In this document: positions 51,715 through 61,070 of the stretch, in pieces | How the letters are laid out: every line of letters starts with the position of its first letter | How positions within the stretch are numbered: position 1 is the stretch's first letter | Translations under genes and position numbers: made by a program | Assembly (NCBI RefSeq): GCF_049562855.1 | Contig: NZ_CP186925.1 | Location: forward strand, 1 to 64,000 | Length of the DNA: 64,000 nt | Reading direction: 5' to 3' | From: Ruminococcus_C callidus | GTDB lineage: Bacteria > Bacillota > Clostridia > Oscillospirales > Ruminococcaceae | The notes under the pieces: generated by a model | What the model was told of the DNA's origin: nothing | Seen by the model: only the letters and a program-made list of their open reading frames with translations | The model's database searches: none

Positions 51715-51825
51715 AGAATCCCTCCACCAGCTTCGCTGATCCCCCTCGTACTGAGCGGTCCCCTCTGCCCTGCGGGCATCTCCCCACCCCGTGGGGAGTC
51801 ACCCTTTTCAAGGGAGGCTTATTTC
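51715..51825. repeat. Repeat block 5: long R3 copy
   Basis: CCCTCCACCAGCTTCGCTGA through TTTTCAAGGGAGG, with internal stems GGTCCCCTCTGCCC/GGGCATCTCC-like and CCCCACCCCGTGGGG. Between rnfC and apbE; the rest of 51619-51866 shows nothing else. Confidence 0.8.
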
Positions 51826-51866
51826 TATAGTTTTAGCTGTTCATCGTATTACAATGTACAGGAGTT

Positions 51867-52826
51867 TTACGCATTGGGGGTGAAGTGCAGCCCGTCGCTG
51901 ACGTACAGCTTGCCGGACTGGTCTTGTGCTACGATCTGATAATCCTCTGCGTGAAGGTGTTCCTCCAGATGCTCTGTGCCCTCCAGCCAGATCAGCGTGG
52001 AGAGAAAGTCGGATTGCAGCCCGCTGTCACAGAACACCGTCACTGTGGTCAGGTCGGATTCCGCCGGCATGCCTGTCTTAGGGTCGAGAATGTGGCAGTA
52101 TTGCTTTCCGTCATCAGCAATAAAGTACCGTTCGTATCCGCCGGAGGTGGACAGGAAACAACTGTCAGTTGACACGGTGCCCAGCGTACCGTCGCCGGAC
52201 GGGTCACGGATCTCGATCTGAAACGGTTTCCCGTCAGGCTTCTCCCCGTAGCACAAAATGGAAGATGTCATGGAAACTGTGCCATAGCTGGCGGTGCCGG
52301 ACTGGTCGAGAGCCTCTTTCACGCAGTCCAGACTGTAGCCCTTTCCCACGGCTCCGCAGTCCAGCTGTGCTCCGTCGGTGAGGGTCACGGTGCCGTCTGC
52401 CGCCGTCACGTGGTCGGGAGAAATGGTTTTCAGTACCGGTTCCAGTTCCGCCGCCGTGGGCACGTGGGGCGTATCTGTGGTAATGCCCCACAGTGCCGTC
52501 AGCTGTCCCACAGTCAGGTCTACACTGTCCCCGAATCGTTTTTGCAGGGCAGCCGTTTCGGACACCAGCTGGTATATGGTATCGTTCCCAGAAATTGTGC
52601 CGCTCTGATTCAGCCGGGAGATCGCACTGTTTTCCTGATAATTGTCCAGCGTCTTGTCCAGCGTTTTCAGCAGCGAAGCCGTTTCGGAAACGCCACTGCC
52701 GTGGAGAGAAATGGTACAGGCGGTATCCATTGCCCAGACGGTTTCGGTCTGAGCCGGCTTTGCAGAAGTGCATGCCGTCAGCACCAGCGGCAGCAGCACC
52801 GCAAAAAGTTTTTTCCCGTGCATCAT
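51867..52826 (-). CDS. apbE: FAD:protein FMN transferase lipoprotein
   Basis: Transfers FMN from FAD to Thr of TGAT motifs, most likely in RnfG and RnfD encoded next door. 319 residues. Lipoprotein signal with lipobox LTAC (Cys ~19). Family motifs AMDTACTISLHG, ALWGITTDTP, LDCGAVGKGYSLDCV, FLSTSGGYERYF and HILDPKTGMPA. Context with rnf supports the role. The ATG is 52826 or 52823. Confidence 0.95.
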   Translation of the reverse strand: MMHGKKLFAVLLPLVLTACTSAKPAQTETVWAMDTACTISLHGSGVSETASLLKTLDKTLDNYQENSAISRLNQSGTISGNDTIYQLVSETAALQKRFGDSVDLTVGQLTALWGITTDTPHVPTAAELEPVLKTISPDHVTAADGTVTLTDGAQLDCGAVGKGYSLDCVKEALDQSGTASYGTVSMTSSILCYGEKPDGKPFQIEIRDPSGDGTLGTVSTDSCFLSTSGGYERYFIADDGKQYCHILDPKTGMPAESDLTTVTVFCDSGLQSDFLSTLIWLEGTEHLEEHLHAEDYQIVAQDQSGKLYVSDGLHFTPNA

Positions 52827-52864
52827 AAAAACATCTTTCTTTTCCGAGGGAAATGTGATATAAT

Positions 52865-52953
52865 AAGGGTAGGCATTTCCGGACGGAACTTGTCCGATTT
52901 CTTCAAAAATGCCTACCCTTTATTATAATACAAGCCGTTTATTTTGTAAACGG
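52865..52953 (-). promoter_or_regulatory. apbE promoter, leader hairpin and operator-like palindrome
   Basis: Promoter TTTACA (52950-52945), 17 bases, TATAAT (52927-52922). The -35 lies inside CCGTTTA-TTTTG-TAAACGG (52935-52953). The transcript starts with a 14-bp stem, AAGGGTAGGCATTT (52865-52878) against AAATGCCTACCCTT (52907-52920), with an inner CGGAC/GTCCG stem. No known riboswitch was recognised. Confidence 0.65.
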
Positions 52954-53054
52954 TAAATAATTGTTTATTTTACAGCGAAATTATTACCTTTTTCGCAAAA
53001 TTTCCGAAGATGTATCGACTATCCAACGAATTCCACAATGGAGGTTTATTTTTT

Positions 53055-53672
53055 ATGAAAGGTTACCGCATCAGCGTGATCCGCCACGGCAGAACTGCCG
53101 CAAATGACAAAGGCATTTACATCGGCAGAACCGATTTTCCGCTTTCCGACAAAGGGGCGGCAGAGCTTGCCGGTAAAATGGACGAGTTCCGGTATCCCAA
53201 CGTGGCGAGGGTGTACAGCAGCCCGCTGCGTCGCTGCACCGAAACCGCGGAAATTCTCTTTCCGGACGTACAGATCCAGACGGTGGACAATCTCATTGAA
53301 ATGGATTTCGGCACATTTGAAGGAAAATCCGCTGACGAACTGGTACACAAGCCGGAGTTCAAGGAGTGGCTGAAAGGCGGTATGGACTGCCGTCCGCCGC
53401 AGGGCGAGAGCGTCAAGGAAGTGCAGCTGCGAATCTTCCGTTCGCTGCGGGAGATCATTCGGGACATGATGCAGGAGGATCTGCTCCACTGTGCCGTCAT
53501 TACCCACGGCGGCATGATCGCCAACATGCTGGCAGGGTTCGGGCTGCCGAAAATTTCCCCGCAGGAGTTACAGTGCCAGCCGGGAGAGGGCTTCGACATC
53601 TACGTCACCGCCGACCTGTGGCAGCGTTCACAGGCGTTTGAGATTCTGGGCATGGTGCCGTATTCCCGATGA
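53055..53672 (+). CDS. Histidine phosphatase family protein
   Basis: A 205-residue phosphatase/phosphoglycerate-mutase-like enzyme. The catalytic RHGRTAAND motif is at residues 10-18, the acid/base region is near LIEMDFGTFEGKSADEL, and the second His lies in AVITHGGMIAN. Closest layout is to CobC-type alpha-ribazole phosphatases, but no cobalamin genes are nearby, so the substrate is open. ATG at 53055 with GGAGG upstream; an earlier in-frame start lacks one. Confidence 0.87.
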   Translation: MKGYRISVIRHGRTAANDKGIYIGRTDFPLSDKGAAELAGKMDEFRYPNVARVYSSPLRRCTETAEILFPDVQIQTVDNLIEMDFGTFEGKSADELVHKPEFKEWLKGGMDCRPPQGESVKEVQLRIFRSLREIIRDMMQEDLLHCAVITHGGMIANMLAGFGLPKISPQELQCQPGEGFDIYVTADLWQRSQAFEILGMVPYSR

Positions 53673-53707
53673 GGATACTTTTATAATAGTCGGAAATATA
53701 ATAGTAG

Positions 53708-53753
53708 AAAACCGCACCCTTTGCCGGAGTTTTCCGGAAAAGAGTGCGGTTTT
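53708..53753 (+). terminator. Terminator after the histidine phosphatase gene
   Basis: AAACCGCAC stem against GTGCGGTTT, with an inner CCGGA/TCCGG stem, followed by TTTT. Confidence 0.75.
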
Positions 53754-53906
53754 TGATTTTGATTTGACAAACTGCGGCAAGTTTGGGGTTTTATAGGCAA
53801 TACCGCATGAATTCTTCGAATGAAAGAAAGTTTTCGTGTGCATATGAAAACGATTTCGCACGGAGCACATATTATTTCGAAAAAGCTTGTTTTTTTTCAA
53901 AAAGGC

Positions 53907-53935
53907 TTGTATTTTCCTGCATATTATGATATAAT
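53907..53935 (+). promoter_or_regulatory. Promoter of the UDP-sugar pyrophosphorylase gene
   Basis: TTGTAT, 17 bases, TATAAT (53930-53935). The leader contains GATTTCCGA three times in tandem (9-bp period, ~53968-53996). Confidence 0.7.
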
Positions 53936-54045
53936 GTGTTTATTCCTATCGAAACGGGAATTTCGGCGGGATTTCCGAGATTTCCGAGATTTCCGAAGAC
54001 AATACTTCCGGTACGGCACCGGTTTTTCAAGAAAGGGTTATACAC

Positions 54046-55272
54046 ATGACGTATGAAGAAGCATTGACTTATCTGACTGCCCACGGTCAGCAGCACCTGC
54101 TCCGGTATTATCCCACTCTGACACCGGCACAGCAGGAACACCTGCTGGAACAGATCTCCAACCTGCATCTGGAACGCCCCCAGTTCCAGAATCGCGAAGC
54201 GGCGGCACAGCAGCGGGGACACTTTGCACCGCTGGGAGCTGTGACACTGGAACAGATCGCAGAAAAGGCGGACGAATACCGCAGGATCGGCTTACAGGCA
54301 ATTCGTGATGCCAAAGTGGGAGCCGTTCTGCTGGCTGGTGGACAGGGCTCCCGTCTGGGATTCGATCACCCCAAGGGCATGTACAACATGGGCAAGACAC
54401 GGGATCTGTACATCTTTGAATGCCTGATCCACAACCTGAAAAAGGTCACTGACGAGGCGGAGGCGTATGTGCCGCTGATGATCATGACCAGCGAACAGAA
54501 TGATGCAGAAACCCGTGCATTTCTGAAAGAACACGACTACTTCGGCTACAGTGCGGACAACGTACACTTTTTCAAGCAGGAAACGGAACCGGCAGTGGAC
54601 GAAAACGGCAAAATTTTCCTGAACGCTCCCGATCAGATCGTACTTTCCCCCAACGGAAACGGCGGCTGGTTCTCCTCGATGCAGAGAGCCGGTCTGCTGC
54701 AAACGATCGAGGAGATCGGGCTGGAATGGCTGAACGTCTTTGCTGTGGACAATGTGCTCCAGCAGATCGCCGATCCGGTATTCATCGGTGCAACCATCGC
54801 TTCCGGCTGTGCCTCCGGCGGAAAGGTCGTCAGCAAGGCAGATCCGGACGAACGGGTGGGTGTGCTCTGTCTGGAGGACAACAAGCCTTCGATCGTGGAA
54901 TACTACGAAATGACCGAAGAAATGCGGACACTGCGGAACGAGGACGGCTCGCTGGCGTATCGGTTCGGCGTGATTTTGAACTACCTGTTCCGCGTAGATG
55001 CTCTGATGCATACGCTGGGCTCGGATTTCCCGCTGCACATCGCACACAAAAAGATCTCTCATCTCAACGAAGCAGGGGAGCTGGTGAAGCCGGAGGAACC
55101 CAATGGCTACAAGTTCGAAACGCTGGTGCTGGATATGGTGCACATGCAGGACAGCTGTCTGGCGTTTGAGGTAGACCGCAGCAAGGAATTCGCTCCGGTG
55201 AAAAATGCTGTGGGCGTGGACTCTGTGGAAACCGCCCGGGCACTGCTGGAGCAGAACGGTGTCGTACTGTAA
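54046..55272 (+). CDS. UDPGP-family UDP-sugar (UDP-HexNAc-type) pyrophosphorylase
   Basis: A 408-residue uridylyltransferase. The nucleotide loop LAGGQGSRLGFDHPK is at 96-110, and the family also shows LSPNGNGGWF and SGCASGGKVVSKADPDERVGV. It makes a UDP-sugar from UTP and a sugar 1-phosphate. The overall layout, with N-terminal helices (residues 1-80) before the catalytic core, matches eukaryote-like AGX/UDP-HexNAc enzymes more than GalU. Exact sugar uncertain. Confidence 0.87.
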   Translation: MTYEEALTYLTAHGQQHLLRYYPTLTPAQQEHLLEQISNLHLERPQFQNREAAAQQRGHFAPLGAVTLEQIAEKADEYRRIGLQAIRDAKVGAVLLAGGQGSRLGFDHPKGMYNMGKTRDLYIFECLIHNLKKVTDEAEAYVPLMIMTSEQNDAETRAFLKEHDYFGYSADNVHFFKQETEPAVDENGKIFLNAPDQIVLSPNGNGGWFSSMQRAGLLQTIEEIGLEWLNVFAVDNVLQQIADPVFIGATIASGCASGGKVVSKADPDERVGVLCLEDNKPSIVEYYEMTEEMRTLRNEDGSLAYRFGVILNYLFRVDALMHTLGSDFPLHIAHKKISHLNEAGELVKPEEPNGYKFETLVLDMVHMQDSCLAFEVDRSKEFAPVKNAVGVDSVETARALLEQNGVVL

Positions 55273-55300
55273 CCGATACCGGAAATGATCCGATTCTGAA

Positions 55301-55330
55301 AGAGGGCAAGACGGCTTGTCCTCTTTTTTG
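55301..55330 (+). terminator. Terminator after the pyrophosphorylase gene
   Basis: AGAGGGCAAG-ACGG-CTTGTCCTCT followed by TTTTT. Confidence 0.85.
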
Positions 55331-55340
55331 TTTTCCCTAG

Positions 55341-55512
55341 GGCAATACCGCACAAAGATTGTGCGGCAGATGCGTCGTCAAATTTTTCGTCAGATGAAAC
55401 AAAAAGCGGAGTGAATACTGGATGTATTCACGAGCATTTTTGTGAAATATGACGGAAAATTTGCAAGCAGATGGCGTGCAAAGTCGCTAGACGCTCTTTG
55501 TGCGGTATTGCC
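55341..55512. mobile_element. MITE B6 (172 bp)
   Basis: GGCAATACC ends, CTAG on both sides (55337-55340 and 55513-55516). It lies between a terminator and the next promoter. Confidence 0.92.
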
Positions 55513-55557
55513 CTAGGGCAACATTGCCCAAAAAATGAGGAATTACAGAAAAATAAA

Positions 55558-55586
55558 TTGACAAACTACGAAAATTGTGGTATAAT
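55558..55586 (+). promoter_or_regulatory. Promoter of the FAD oxidoreductase operon
   Basis: TTGACA (55558-55563), 17 bases, TATAAT (55581-55586); leader ~115 bases. Confidence 0.85.
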
Positions 55587-55709
55587 GTATAGAGTATGTT
55601 CTGCGTTCTTTCGCATGCATCTGACAGCATCAAGCATGCTTTGAAAATTAAAAAGCAGTACTATGCACAGCTTATACAGTGCTGCTAAAAAAGAAAGGAT
55701 TTTTCTTTT

Positions 55710-57263
55710 ATGAAAAAAGTAGTGATTTTAGGCGGCGGTCCTGCCGGTCTGACAGCAGCGTATGAACTGCTGAAAGACACCAAGGACGAATACGAAGTGA
55801 CCATTCTGGAAGAAAGCGGCGTATTGGGCGGCATCTCCCAGACGGTTCGCTATCACGGCAACCGCATGGACATCGGCGGACACCGCTTTTTCTCCAAGGA
55901 CGACACCGTCATGAAATGGTGGTCAGACCTGATGCCCATTCAGGGACAGCCGTCCTTTGATGATAAAAAACTGGGACGGGAAAAGCCGCTGGAAGCCGGT
56001 GGCCCTGATCCGGAAAAGGAAGACGTAGTCATGCTGGTGCGTGACCGCGTTTCCCGCATCTATTTCAACAAGCATTTCTTCGATTATCCGGTGACTATGA
56101 ACAAGAACACCATTCAGAGCATGGGCTTTGCCACCACCATGAAGGCTGGCTTCAGCTACCTCGGTTCCTGCATCTCCAAGAAGCCGGAAACCAATCTGGA
56201 AAACTTCTACATCAACCGGTTCGGCAAGGTGCTGTACAGCATGTTCTTCGAGGGCTACACGGAAAAGTTGTGGGGCAGACACCCCAGCGAGATCTCCGCA
56301 GACTGGGGTGCTCAGCGTGTCAAGGGGCTGTCTATCCGTGCCGTGCTGAAAGACATGATCTCCAAGCGTTCCGGCAAGAAGAACAACAAAAATGCGGAAA
56401 CCTCTCTGATCGAACAGTTCTGGTATCCGAAGTATGGTCCGGGACAGCTTTGGGAACTGGTCGGCAAGAAAGCCGAGGAAAAGGGCTGCAAGATCCTGTT
56501 CCATCACAGCGTCAAGACCATTCACACCGAAAACGGCAAGGTGACTTCTGTAGTCTGTGAAACACCGGAGGGCAGCAAGACCATTTCCGGCGACATCTTC
56601 ATTTCCTCTATGCCGATCCAGGATCTGATCGCCGGCATGGACGGCTGCCAGAATACCGAGGTGCAGCGGATCGCTGCCGGTCTGCCGTACCGCGACTTTG
56701 TCACCGTGGGACTGCTGGTCAACAAGCTGAATCTGGTCAATCAGACTGGGACTAAGACACTGGGCAATATTGTACCGGATTGCTGGATCTATGTACAGGA
56801 CAAGGGTGTCAAGCTAGGTCGTATCCAGATCTTCAATAACTGGTCGCCTTATATGGTAGAAAAGCCGGAAGACACCGTCTGGATCGGTCTGGAGTATTTC
56901 TGTGCCGAAGGGGACAAGTTCTGGAACATGTCCGACAAGGAGTGCGTGGACTTCGCCGTCAAGGAGCTGACCAAAATGGGCGTTATCTCCGAGGGAGCCG
57001 TACTGGACGCACACCGCGAAAAAGTCAAGAAGGCTTATCCGGCATATTTCGACACCTATGCACAGTTCGATCAGGTAGTGGATTATCTGAACACCTTTGA
57101 GAATCTGTTCTGCGTGGGCAGAAACGGACAGCACCGCTACAATAATATGGATCACTCCATGCTGACCGCCATTCACGCAGCAGAAGCGATCAAGCACGAT
57201 TCCACGGACAAGGGTCCGGTCTGGAACGTCAACCAGGAAAAGGAATATCATGAGCAGAAGTAA
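55710..57263 (+). CDS. NAD(P)/FAD-dependent amine-oxidase-fold oxidoreductase
   Basis: A 517-residue flavoprotein. The dinucleotide loop GGGPAGLTAAYELL is at residues 8-21, with GGISQTVRYHGNRMDIGGHRFF next. The C-terminal FAD motif is NLFCVGRNGQHRYNNMDHSM. The NAD(P)-binding protoporphyrinogen-oxidase/UDP-galactopyranose-mutase-like family is often beside polysaccharide genes, as here: it overlaps the GT39-like gene by 14 bases. A role in sugar-nucleotide or lipid-linked glycan modification is inferred. Confidence 0.85.
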   Translation: MKKVVILGGGPAGLTAAYELLKDTKDEYEVTILEESGVLGGISQTVRYHGNRMDIGGHRFFSKDDTVMKWWSDLMPIQGQPSFDDKKLGREKPLEAGGPDPEKEDVVMLVRDRVSRIYFNKHFFDYPVTMNKNTIQSMGFATTMKAGFSYLGSCISKKPETNLENFYINRFGKVLYSMFFEGYTEKLWGRHPSEISADWGAQRVKGLSIRAVLKDMISKRSGKKNNKNAETSLIEQFWYPKYGPGQLWELVGKKAEEKGCKILFHHSVKTIHTENGKVTSVVCETPEGSKTISGDIFISSMPIQDLIAGMDGCQNTEVQRIAAGLPYRDFVTVGLLVNKLNLVNQTGTKTLGNIVPDCWIYVQDKGVKLGRIQIFNNWSPYMVEKPEDTVWIGLEYFCAEGDKFWNMSDKECVDFAVKELTKMGVISEGAVLDAHREKVKKAYPAYFDTYAQFDQVVDYLNTFENLFCVGRNGQHRYNNMDHSMLTAIHAAEAIKHDSTDKGPVWNVNQEKEYHEQK

Positions 57264-59049
57264 GCTCTTTTCCAAAAACAGCAAACGCACCGGCAATCGT
57301 TCTCACGGCTGCCGGTGCAGCTGTATCTGCCTGCCGGCGGCGGAGTCCAACCGGTATTTTCACCTGCTGGAACGGCACCCATATCTGTGCAGTCTGTTCG
57401 TGTGTCTGCTGCTGAATGCACTGTACTTCGGGGGAGAAGCGTATCTGGCACAAAATGCCGTGCTTCTGGAAACGCTGGCTCTGCTGGCGGCGGGAGCAGC
57501 GGTCTTGTGGCGGCTGGTGCGGTATCAGCCCCAGAAGAAACCGGCGGCGGTCTGCGTCAGTGTGGTGTATACGCTGCTGGTGCTGGCTGGGGCGTGGTGT
57601 TATCACGAAGCCAGACACTCCGGACTGTGGGTGCTGGTCGGCGGCTGTGCTGTGCTAAGCGGACTGTTCTGGCTCACCCGAAAGCAGTACCACAACCAGC
57701 GGCGGCGGGTTTCACTGCTCCTGCTGGGGACAAGCTTTCTGCTGAAATTTTTCTACGTGTGCTATACACCCATTACCCGACGGCAGCACGATGTGGGAAA
57801 ATTCGGGGACGCGGACAACCACGCCGGCTACATCACCTATCTGTTGCAGCATCACCAGCTGCCGGATTTTGATCCGCGGGGACACTGGCAATTCTACCAC
57901 CCGCCCCTGCATCACATGATCTCTGCCCTGTGGCTGTGGCTGTCGGAACACGTGTTCGGCATCAGCAATGCCGCGGCTCAGGAGTCCCTGCAAACGCTGT
58001 CCCTGTTCTACGCCATGGCGATCGTCATCACTGCCTACCGCATTCTGCGGCACTTCCGGCTGGAAGGCATGGCGTTGTATGTACCGCTGGCGGTGGTAGC
58101 ATTTCACCCCGGCTTCATTCTCTTTTCCGGCAGCATCAACAACGATGCGTTGTCGGTGGTGTTCATTCTGGGGGCAGTGCTGTGGACGCTGAAATGGTAC
58201 GAGAAACAGACGTGGGAGGGCATCGTGAAAATTGCCCTCTGCATCGGGCTGGGCATGATGACAAAGCTTTCGGCGGCAATGGTGGCAATACCGGTGGCGG
58301 CGGTCTTTCTGGTGGTGCTGGTACGGCAGCTGCGGCAGAGAAACTGGCGGATCCTCGGGCAGTTCGGCGGATTTGCAGTGATCTGTTTCCCGCTGGGACT
58401 GTGGTATCCGGTGCGGAATCTGGTGCGGTTCGGCGTACCGCTGACCTATGTGCAGGAAATGCCGGAAAACTCTGTGCAGTATCTGGGGGAACAGTCGTTT
58501 TTCTCACGGATCCTGGACTTTTCGCCGCATCAGGTGGCAAGCGTTTTCGAACAGTGGGTACAGCGAACCGGCGGCAGCTACAACGAGTATAACCCGCTGA
58601 TCGCCCTGCTGAAAAACGCCATGTTCGGGGAGTATATCAACGAGTACACGCTGGATTGCAGCCTGTGGCGAATCCTCACCGGTGTGGTGCTGTTCTGGCT
58701 CAATGTGGTGCTGGCGGCGGCAGCGTTTGCGGCAATGCTCTGGCTCTGCGGCAAACGGGAACAGACTGGCGGACGGCTGCCGAAGCTGTTTCTGGTGCTG
58801 TTCTACGCGGTGCTGATGGGCGGATTTTATCAGCTTTCCGCGGCGGAACCTTTTACCTGTTCCATGAACTACCGCTACATTACGCCGACTTGTGTCATCG
58901 GGGCAGTGTTTCTGGGGCTGGCATTCCAGCGGTTCCGGAACGGGAAAAAGCCCGTGTGCCGCTGGCTCTGCGGCATTGGCTGGACGTTGTGCGGCTGCTT
59001 CGCGGCATGTGCGGCGGCGTTTTACATCGGGCTGGGCTTGATTGGCTAG
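57250..59049 (+). CDS. GT39-like membrane glycosyltransferase
   Basis: A 599-residue polytopic protein of about 11-13 spans. After a Cys/Arg-rich N-terminus (GCRCSCICLP), a large loop carries FGDADNHAGYITYLLQHHQLPDF and HWQFYHPPLHHM, with the acidic/His residues typical of the first extracytoplasmic loop in PMT/ArnT-type (GT-C) transferases. SINNDALSVVF follows. It likely uses a polyprenyl-phosphate sugar donor outside the membrane. Operon with the FAD oxidoreductase. Confidence 0.83.
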   Translation: MSRSKLFSKNSKRTGNRSHGCRCSCICLPAAESNRYFHLLERHPYLCSLFVCLLLNALYFGGEAYLAQNAVLLETLALLAAGAAVLWRLVRYQPQKKPAAVCVSVVYTLLVLAGAWCYHEARHSGLWVLVGGCAVLSGLFWLTRKQYHNQRRRVSLLLLGTSFLLKFFYVCYTPITRRQHDVGKFGDADNHAGYITYLLQHHQLPDFDPRGHWQFYHPPLHHMISALWLWLSEHVFGISNAAAQESLQTLSLFYAMAIVITAYRILRHFRLEGMALYVPLAVVAFHPGFILFSGSINNDALSVVFILGAVLWTLKWYEKQTWEGIVKIALCIGLGMMTKLSAAMVAIPVAAVFLVVLVRQLRQRNWRILGQFGGFAVICFPLGLWYPVRNLVRFGVPLTYVQEMPENSVQYLGEQSFFSRILDFSPHQVASVFEQWVQRTGGSYNEYNPLIALLKNAMFGEYINEYTLDCSLWRILTGVVLFWLNVVLAAAAFAAMLWLCGKREQTGGRLPKLFLVLFYAVLMGGFYQLSAAEPFTCSMNYRYITPTCVIGAVFLGLAFQRFRNGKKPVCRWLCGIGWTLCGCFAACAAAFYIGLGLIG

Positions 59050-59067
59050 GGAAGTTTTAGAAATGGG

Positions 59068-59101
59068 AAAACCGGCAGGGGACAGGCTCTGCCGGTTTTT
59101 T
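59068..59101 (+). terminator. Terminator after the GT39-like gene
   Basis: AAAACCGGCAG stem against CTGCCGGTTTT and a T-run. Confidence 0.85.
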
Positions 59102-59129
59102 GTTTCACGTGAAACAGTGGGTGGGGTTG

Positions 59130-59800
59130 TGCTTTGCCTTGTAAAAGGTTCTCCCCTGATATGTCAGACTTCATGGAAGAACCTCTTGGAATGTGTAGAG
59201 GGCGATGCCCACATCGCCCCGCAGGATTGCCCGAGGACAGTGATTTTCTAGGGCAGCCGTGTCGAAACCGTCCGGCGGAATTCGCTCGTTCCTCGCTGTC
59301 CGCCTTGGGCTTGCCAACGCCGGTTGTTGCCGGTAATGTTGGTATTCAAGAGTTTTCTTGTGCAGGTGGTTAACCTTTATTTGATGCAGCGTTTGCAAGT
59401 TGGTGGAGGGGTTCTGTGAAATCTTTTGTTAATGTTTCAGTTACACAGAAGAATCCCTCAGTCAGCCTGCGGCTGCCAGCTCCCTTTTCAAGGGAGCCTA
59501 AGTACAAATGAGCCTCCCTTGAAAAGGGAGGGGGACCGCCACTAGGCGGTGGAGGGATTCTCCGCCACAGCAGCCAACAGGTTTCATAAGAAGCAAAAAA
59601 AGAAAAGAGTTCGCATTTCACCTGTACTGTAAGATTCCAATATCACACGAGGATTACACGAGAAACTGTCATCATAGATTCTCACCAACAAAACTCCCCC
59701 GGCGGGGCAAACAGGCGGCTGCCGCCGCCGTAACACTACCCTTTTCACAATTGAAATTGGGGCGTAAGGTCAGCGGCGACTCGCCGCACGCCGCAGAATA
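59130..59800. repeat. Mosaic intergenic repeat block 6
   Basis: No gene. GGGCGATGCCCACATCGCCC hairpin (~59199-59218), reversed R2 (~59235-59395), two inverted R3 copies (59445-59560), partial R1 (~59590-59665) and reversed R4 (~59680-59795). R4 ends close to the acetyltransferase promoter. Confidence 0.83.
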
Positions 59801-59831
59801 GAAATAATGCAAGTTCCTATAGAATTTGTAC

Positions 59832-59860
59832 TTGATTTTTTCTGCAAAATCCGCTATGAT
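59832..59860 (+). promoter_or_regulatory. Promoter of the acetyltransferase gene
   Basis: TTGATT (59832-59837), 17 bases, TATGAT (59855-59860). Confidence 0.65.
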
Positions 59861-59906
59861 AAAGTTAGCAACTCAATACGCTCTCACAGAACGGAGGAAT
59901 CTGATC

Positions 59907-60524
59907 ATGACAGAAGAAGAAAAAATGCTTGCCGGAAAACTCTATGACCCCAGCGACCCCAAACTGGATGCCCGCCGGCTGCTGGCTCACCGGCTTTCCA
60001 TGGAATACAACAACACACTGGAAACCGATGCCGAAAAACGCAAAGCCATTCTGGCACAGCTGCTGCCCGATTGCGGAGAGGACACATTTCTGCAAGGGCC
60101 GCTGCAATTTGACTACGGCTGCTATACCCGCTTCGGCAAACGCTGCTACGCCAACTTCAACCTGGTCGTTCTGGACGTGTGTCCGGTGACTTTCGGCGAT
60201 GACGTGTTCATTGGCCCGAACTGCTCGTTCGTTTCTCCTATGCACGCCCTGCTACCGGAAGAACGCAACCTGAAACAGCGTCCGGACGGCTCCTACTATG
60301 ATCTGGAATACGGCAAGCCCATTACCGTGGGCAGCAACTGCTGGTTCGGCAGCAACGTCACCGTCTGCGGCGGCGTGACCATTGGTGAGGGCTGCGTGAT
60401 CGGTGCAGGCAGCGTGGTGACCAAAGACATTCCGCCCCATTCGCTGGCGGTGGGCAACCCCTGCCGTGTGCTGCGGGAAATTACGGAAAAGGACAGCGTG
60501 CAGTATAAAGGAATCACTGCATAA
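59907..60524 (+). CDS. Sugar O-acetyltransferase (maltose/galactoside acetyltransferase type)
   Basis: A 205-residue left-handed beta-helix acetyl-CoA transferase. The N-terminal Mac domain (MLAGKLYDPSDPKLDARRLLAHRL) is followed by hexapeptide turns (VTFGDDVFIGPNCSFVSPMHAL with the catalytic His, ITVGSNCWFGSNVTVCGGVTIGEGCVIGAGS) and the end AVGNPCRVLREI. CGGAGG precedes the ATG at 59907. An A-type MITE half-end follows its stop. Confidence 0.93.
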   Translation: MTEEEKMLAGKLYDPSDPKLDARRLLAHRLSMEYNNTLETDAEKRKAILAQLLPDCGEDTFLQGPLQFDYGCYTRFGKRCYANFNLVVLDVCPVTFGDDVFIGPNCSFVSPMHALLPEERNLKQRPDGSYYDLEYGKPITVGSNCWFGSNVTVCGGVTIGEGCVIGAGSVVTKDIPPHSLAVGNPCRVLREITEKDSVQYKGITA

Positions 60525-60591
60525 AGCCCGCCTGCATGCCAATATTATAATTGGAAAATCTCCCGCACTTCACACAGAAAGGACGATTCAT

Positions 60592-60909
60592 ATGGCAGTG
60601 ATTCGATTGACAAAGGAAAATTTTCAGGCAGAAGTGATGCAGGCGGACAAGCCGGTGCTGATCGACTTCTATGCAGACTGGTGCGGTCCGTGCCAGATGG
60701 TTTCGCCGATCGTGGACGAGATCGCCGGCGAACGCAGTGACATCAAGGTCTGCAAGGTGAATGTGGACGAACAAATGGAACTGGCACAGTCTTTCGGTGT
60801 GTCCAGTATTCCCACGCTGGTGGTGATCTCCGGCGGAAAGCTGGTAAAGCATGCCGTGGGTGCACAGCCGAAGTCTGCGATTCTGGACATGCTGGAAGCT
60901 GTAGAATGA
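60592..60909 (+). CDS. trxA: Thioredoxin
   Basis: A 105-residue thiol-disulfide reductant with the active-site motif WCGPC at 30-34, the cis-proline in SSIPTLVVI, and FYADW before the motif. Complete domain and cytoplasmic. AGAAAGGA precedes the ATG. No thioredoxin reductase is adjacent. Confidence 0.94.
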   Translation: MAVIRLTKENFQAEVMQADKPVLIDFYADWCGPCQMVSPIVDEIAGERSDIKVCKVNVDEQMELAQSFGVSSIPTLVVISGGKLVKHAVGAQPKSAILDMLEAVE

Positions 60910-60924
60910 TCCACATATTCCCGA

Positions 60925-60994
60925 GGCAACACCGCACAAAACCCGCCTGACGGCTTTGCACGCAATCTGCGTGCAGATTTTCCGTCGTGTTGCC
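60925..60994. mobile_element. Short MITE derivative (70 bp)
   Basis: GGCAACACCGCAC...GTGTTGCC ends with CCGA on both sides (60921-60924 and 60995-60998). The interior is A-type (GCCTGACGGCTTTGCACGCA), so A and B ends mix in this copy. Confidence 0.85.
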
Positions 60995-61005
60995 CCGAAA
61001 AAACA

Positions 61006-61046
61006 AAGCCGCTGTCCTGTCAGCTTCGCGGGGCAGCGGCTTTTTT
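61006..61046 (+). terminator. Terminator after trxA
   Basis: AAGCCGCTG stem against CAGCGGCTT followed by TTTT. Confidence 0.8.
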
Positions 61047-61070
61047 GCGGAGATGCGGCAAAAGTCCACG

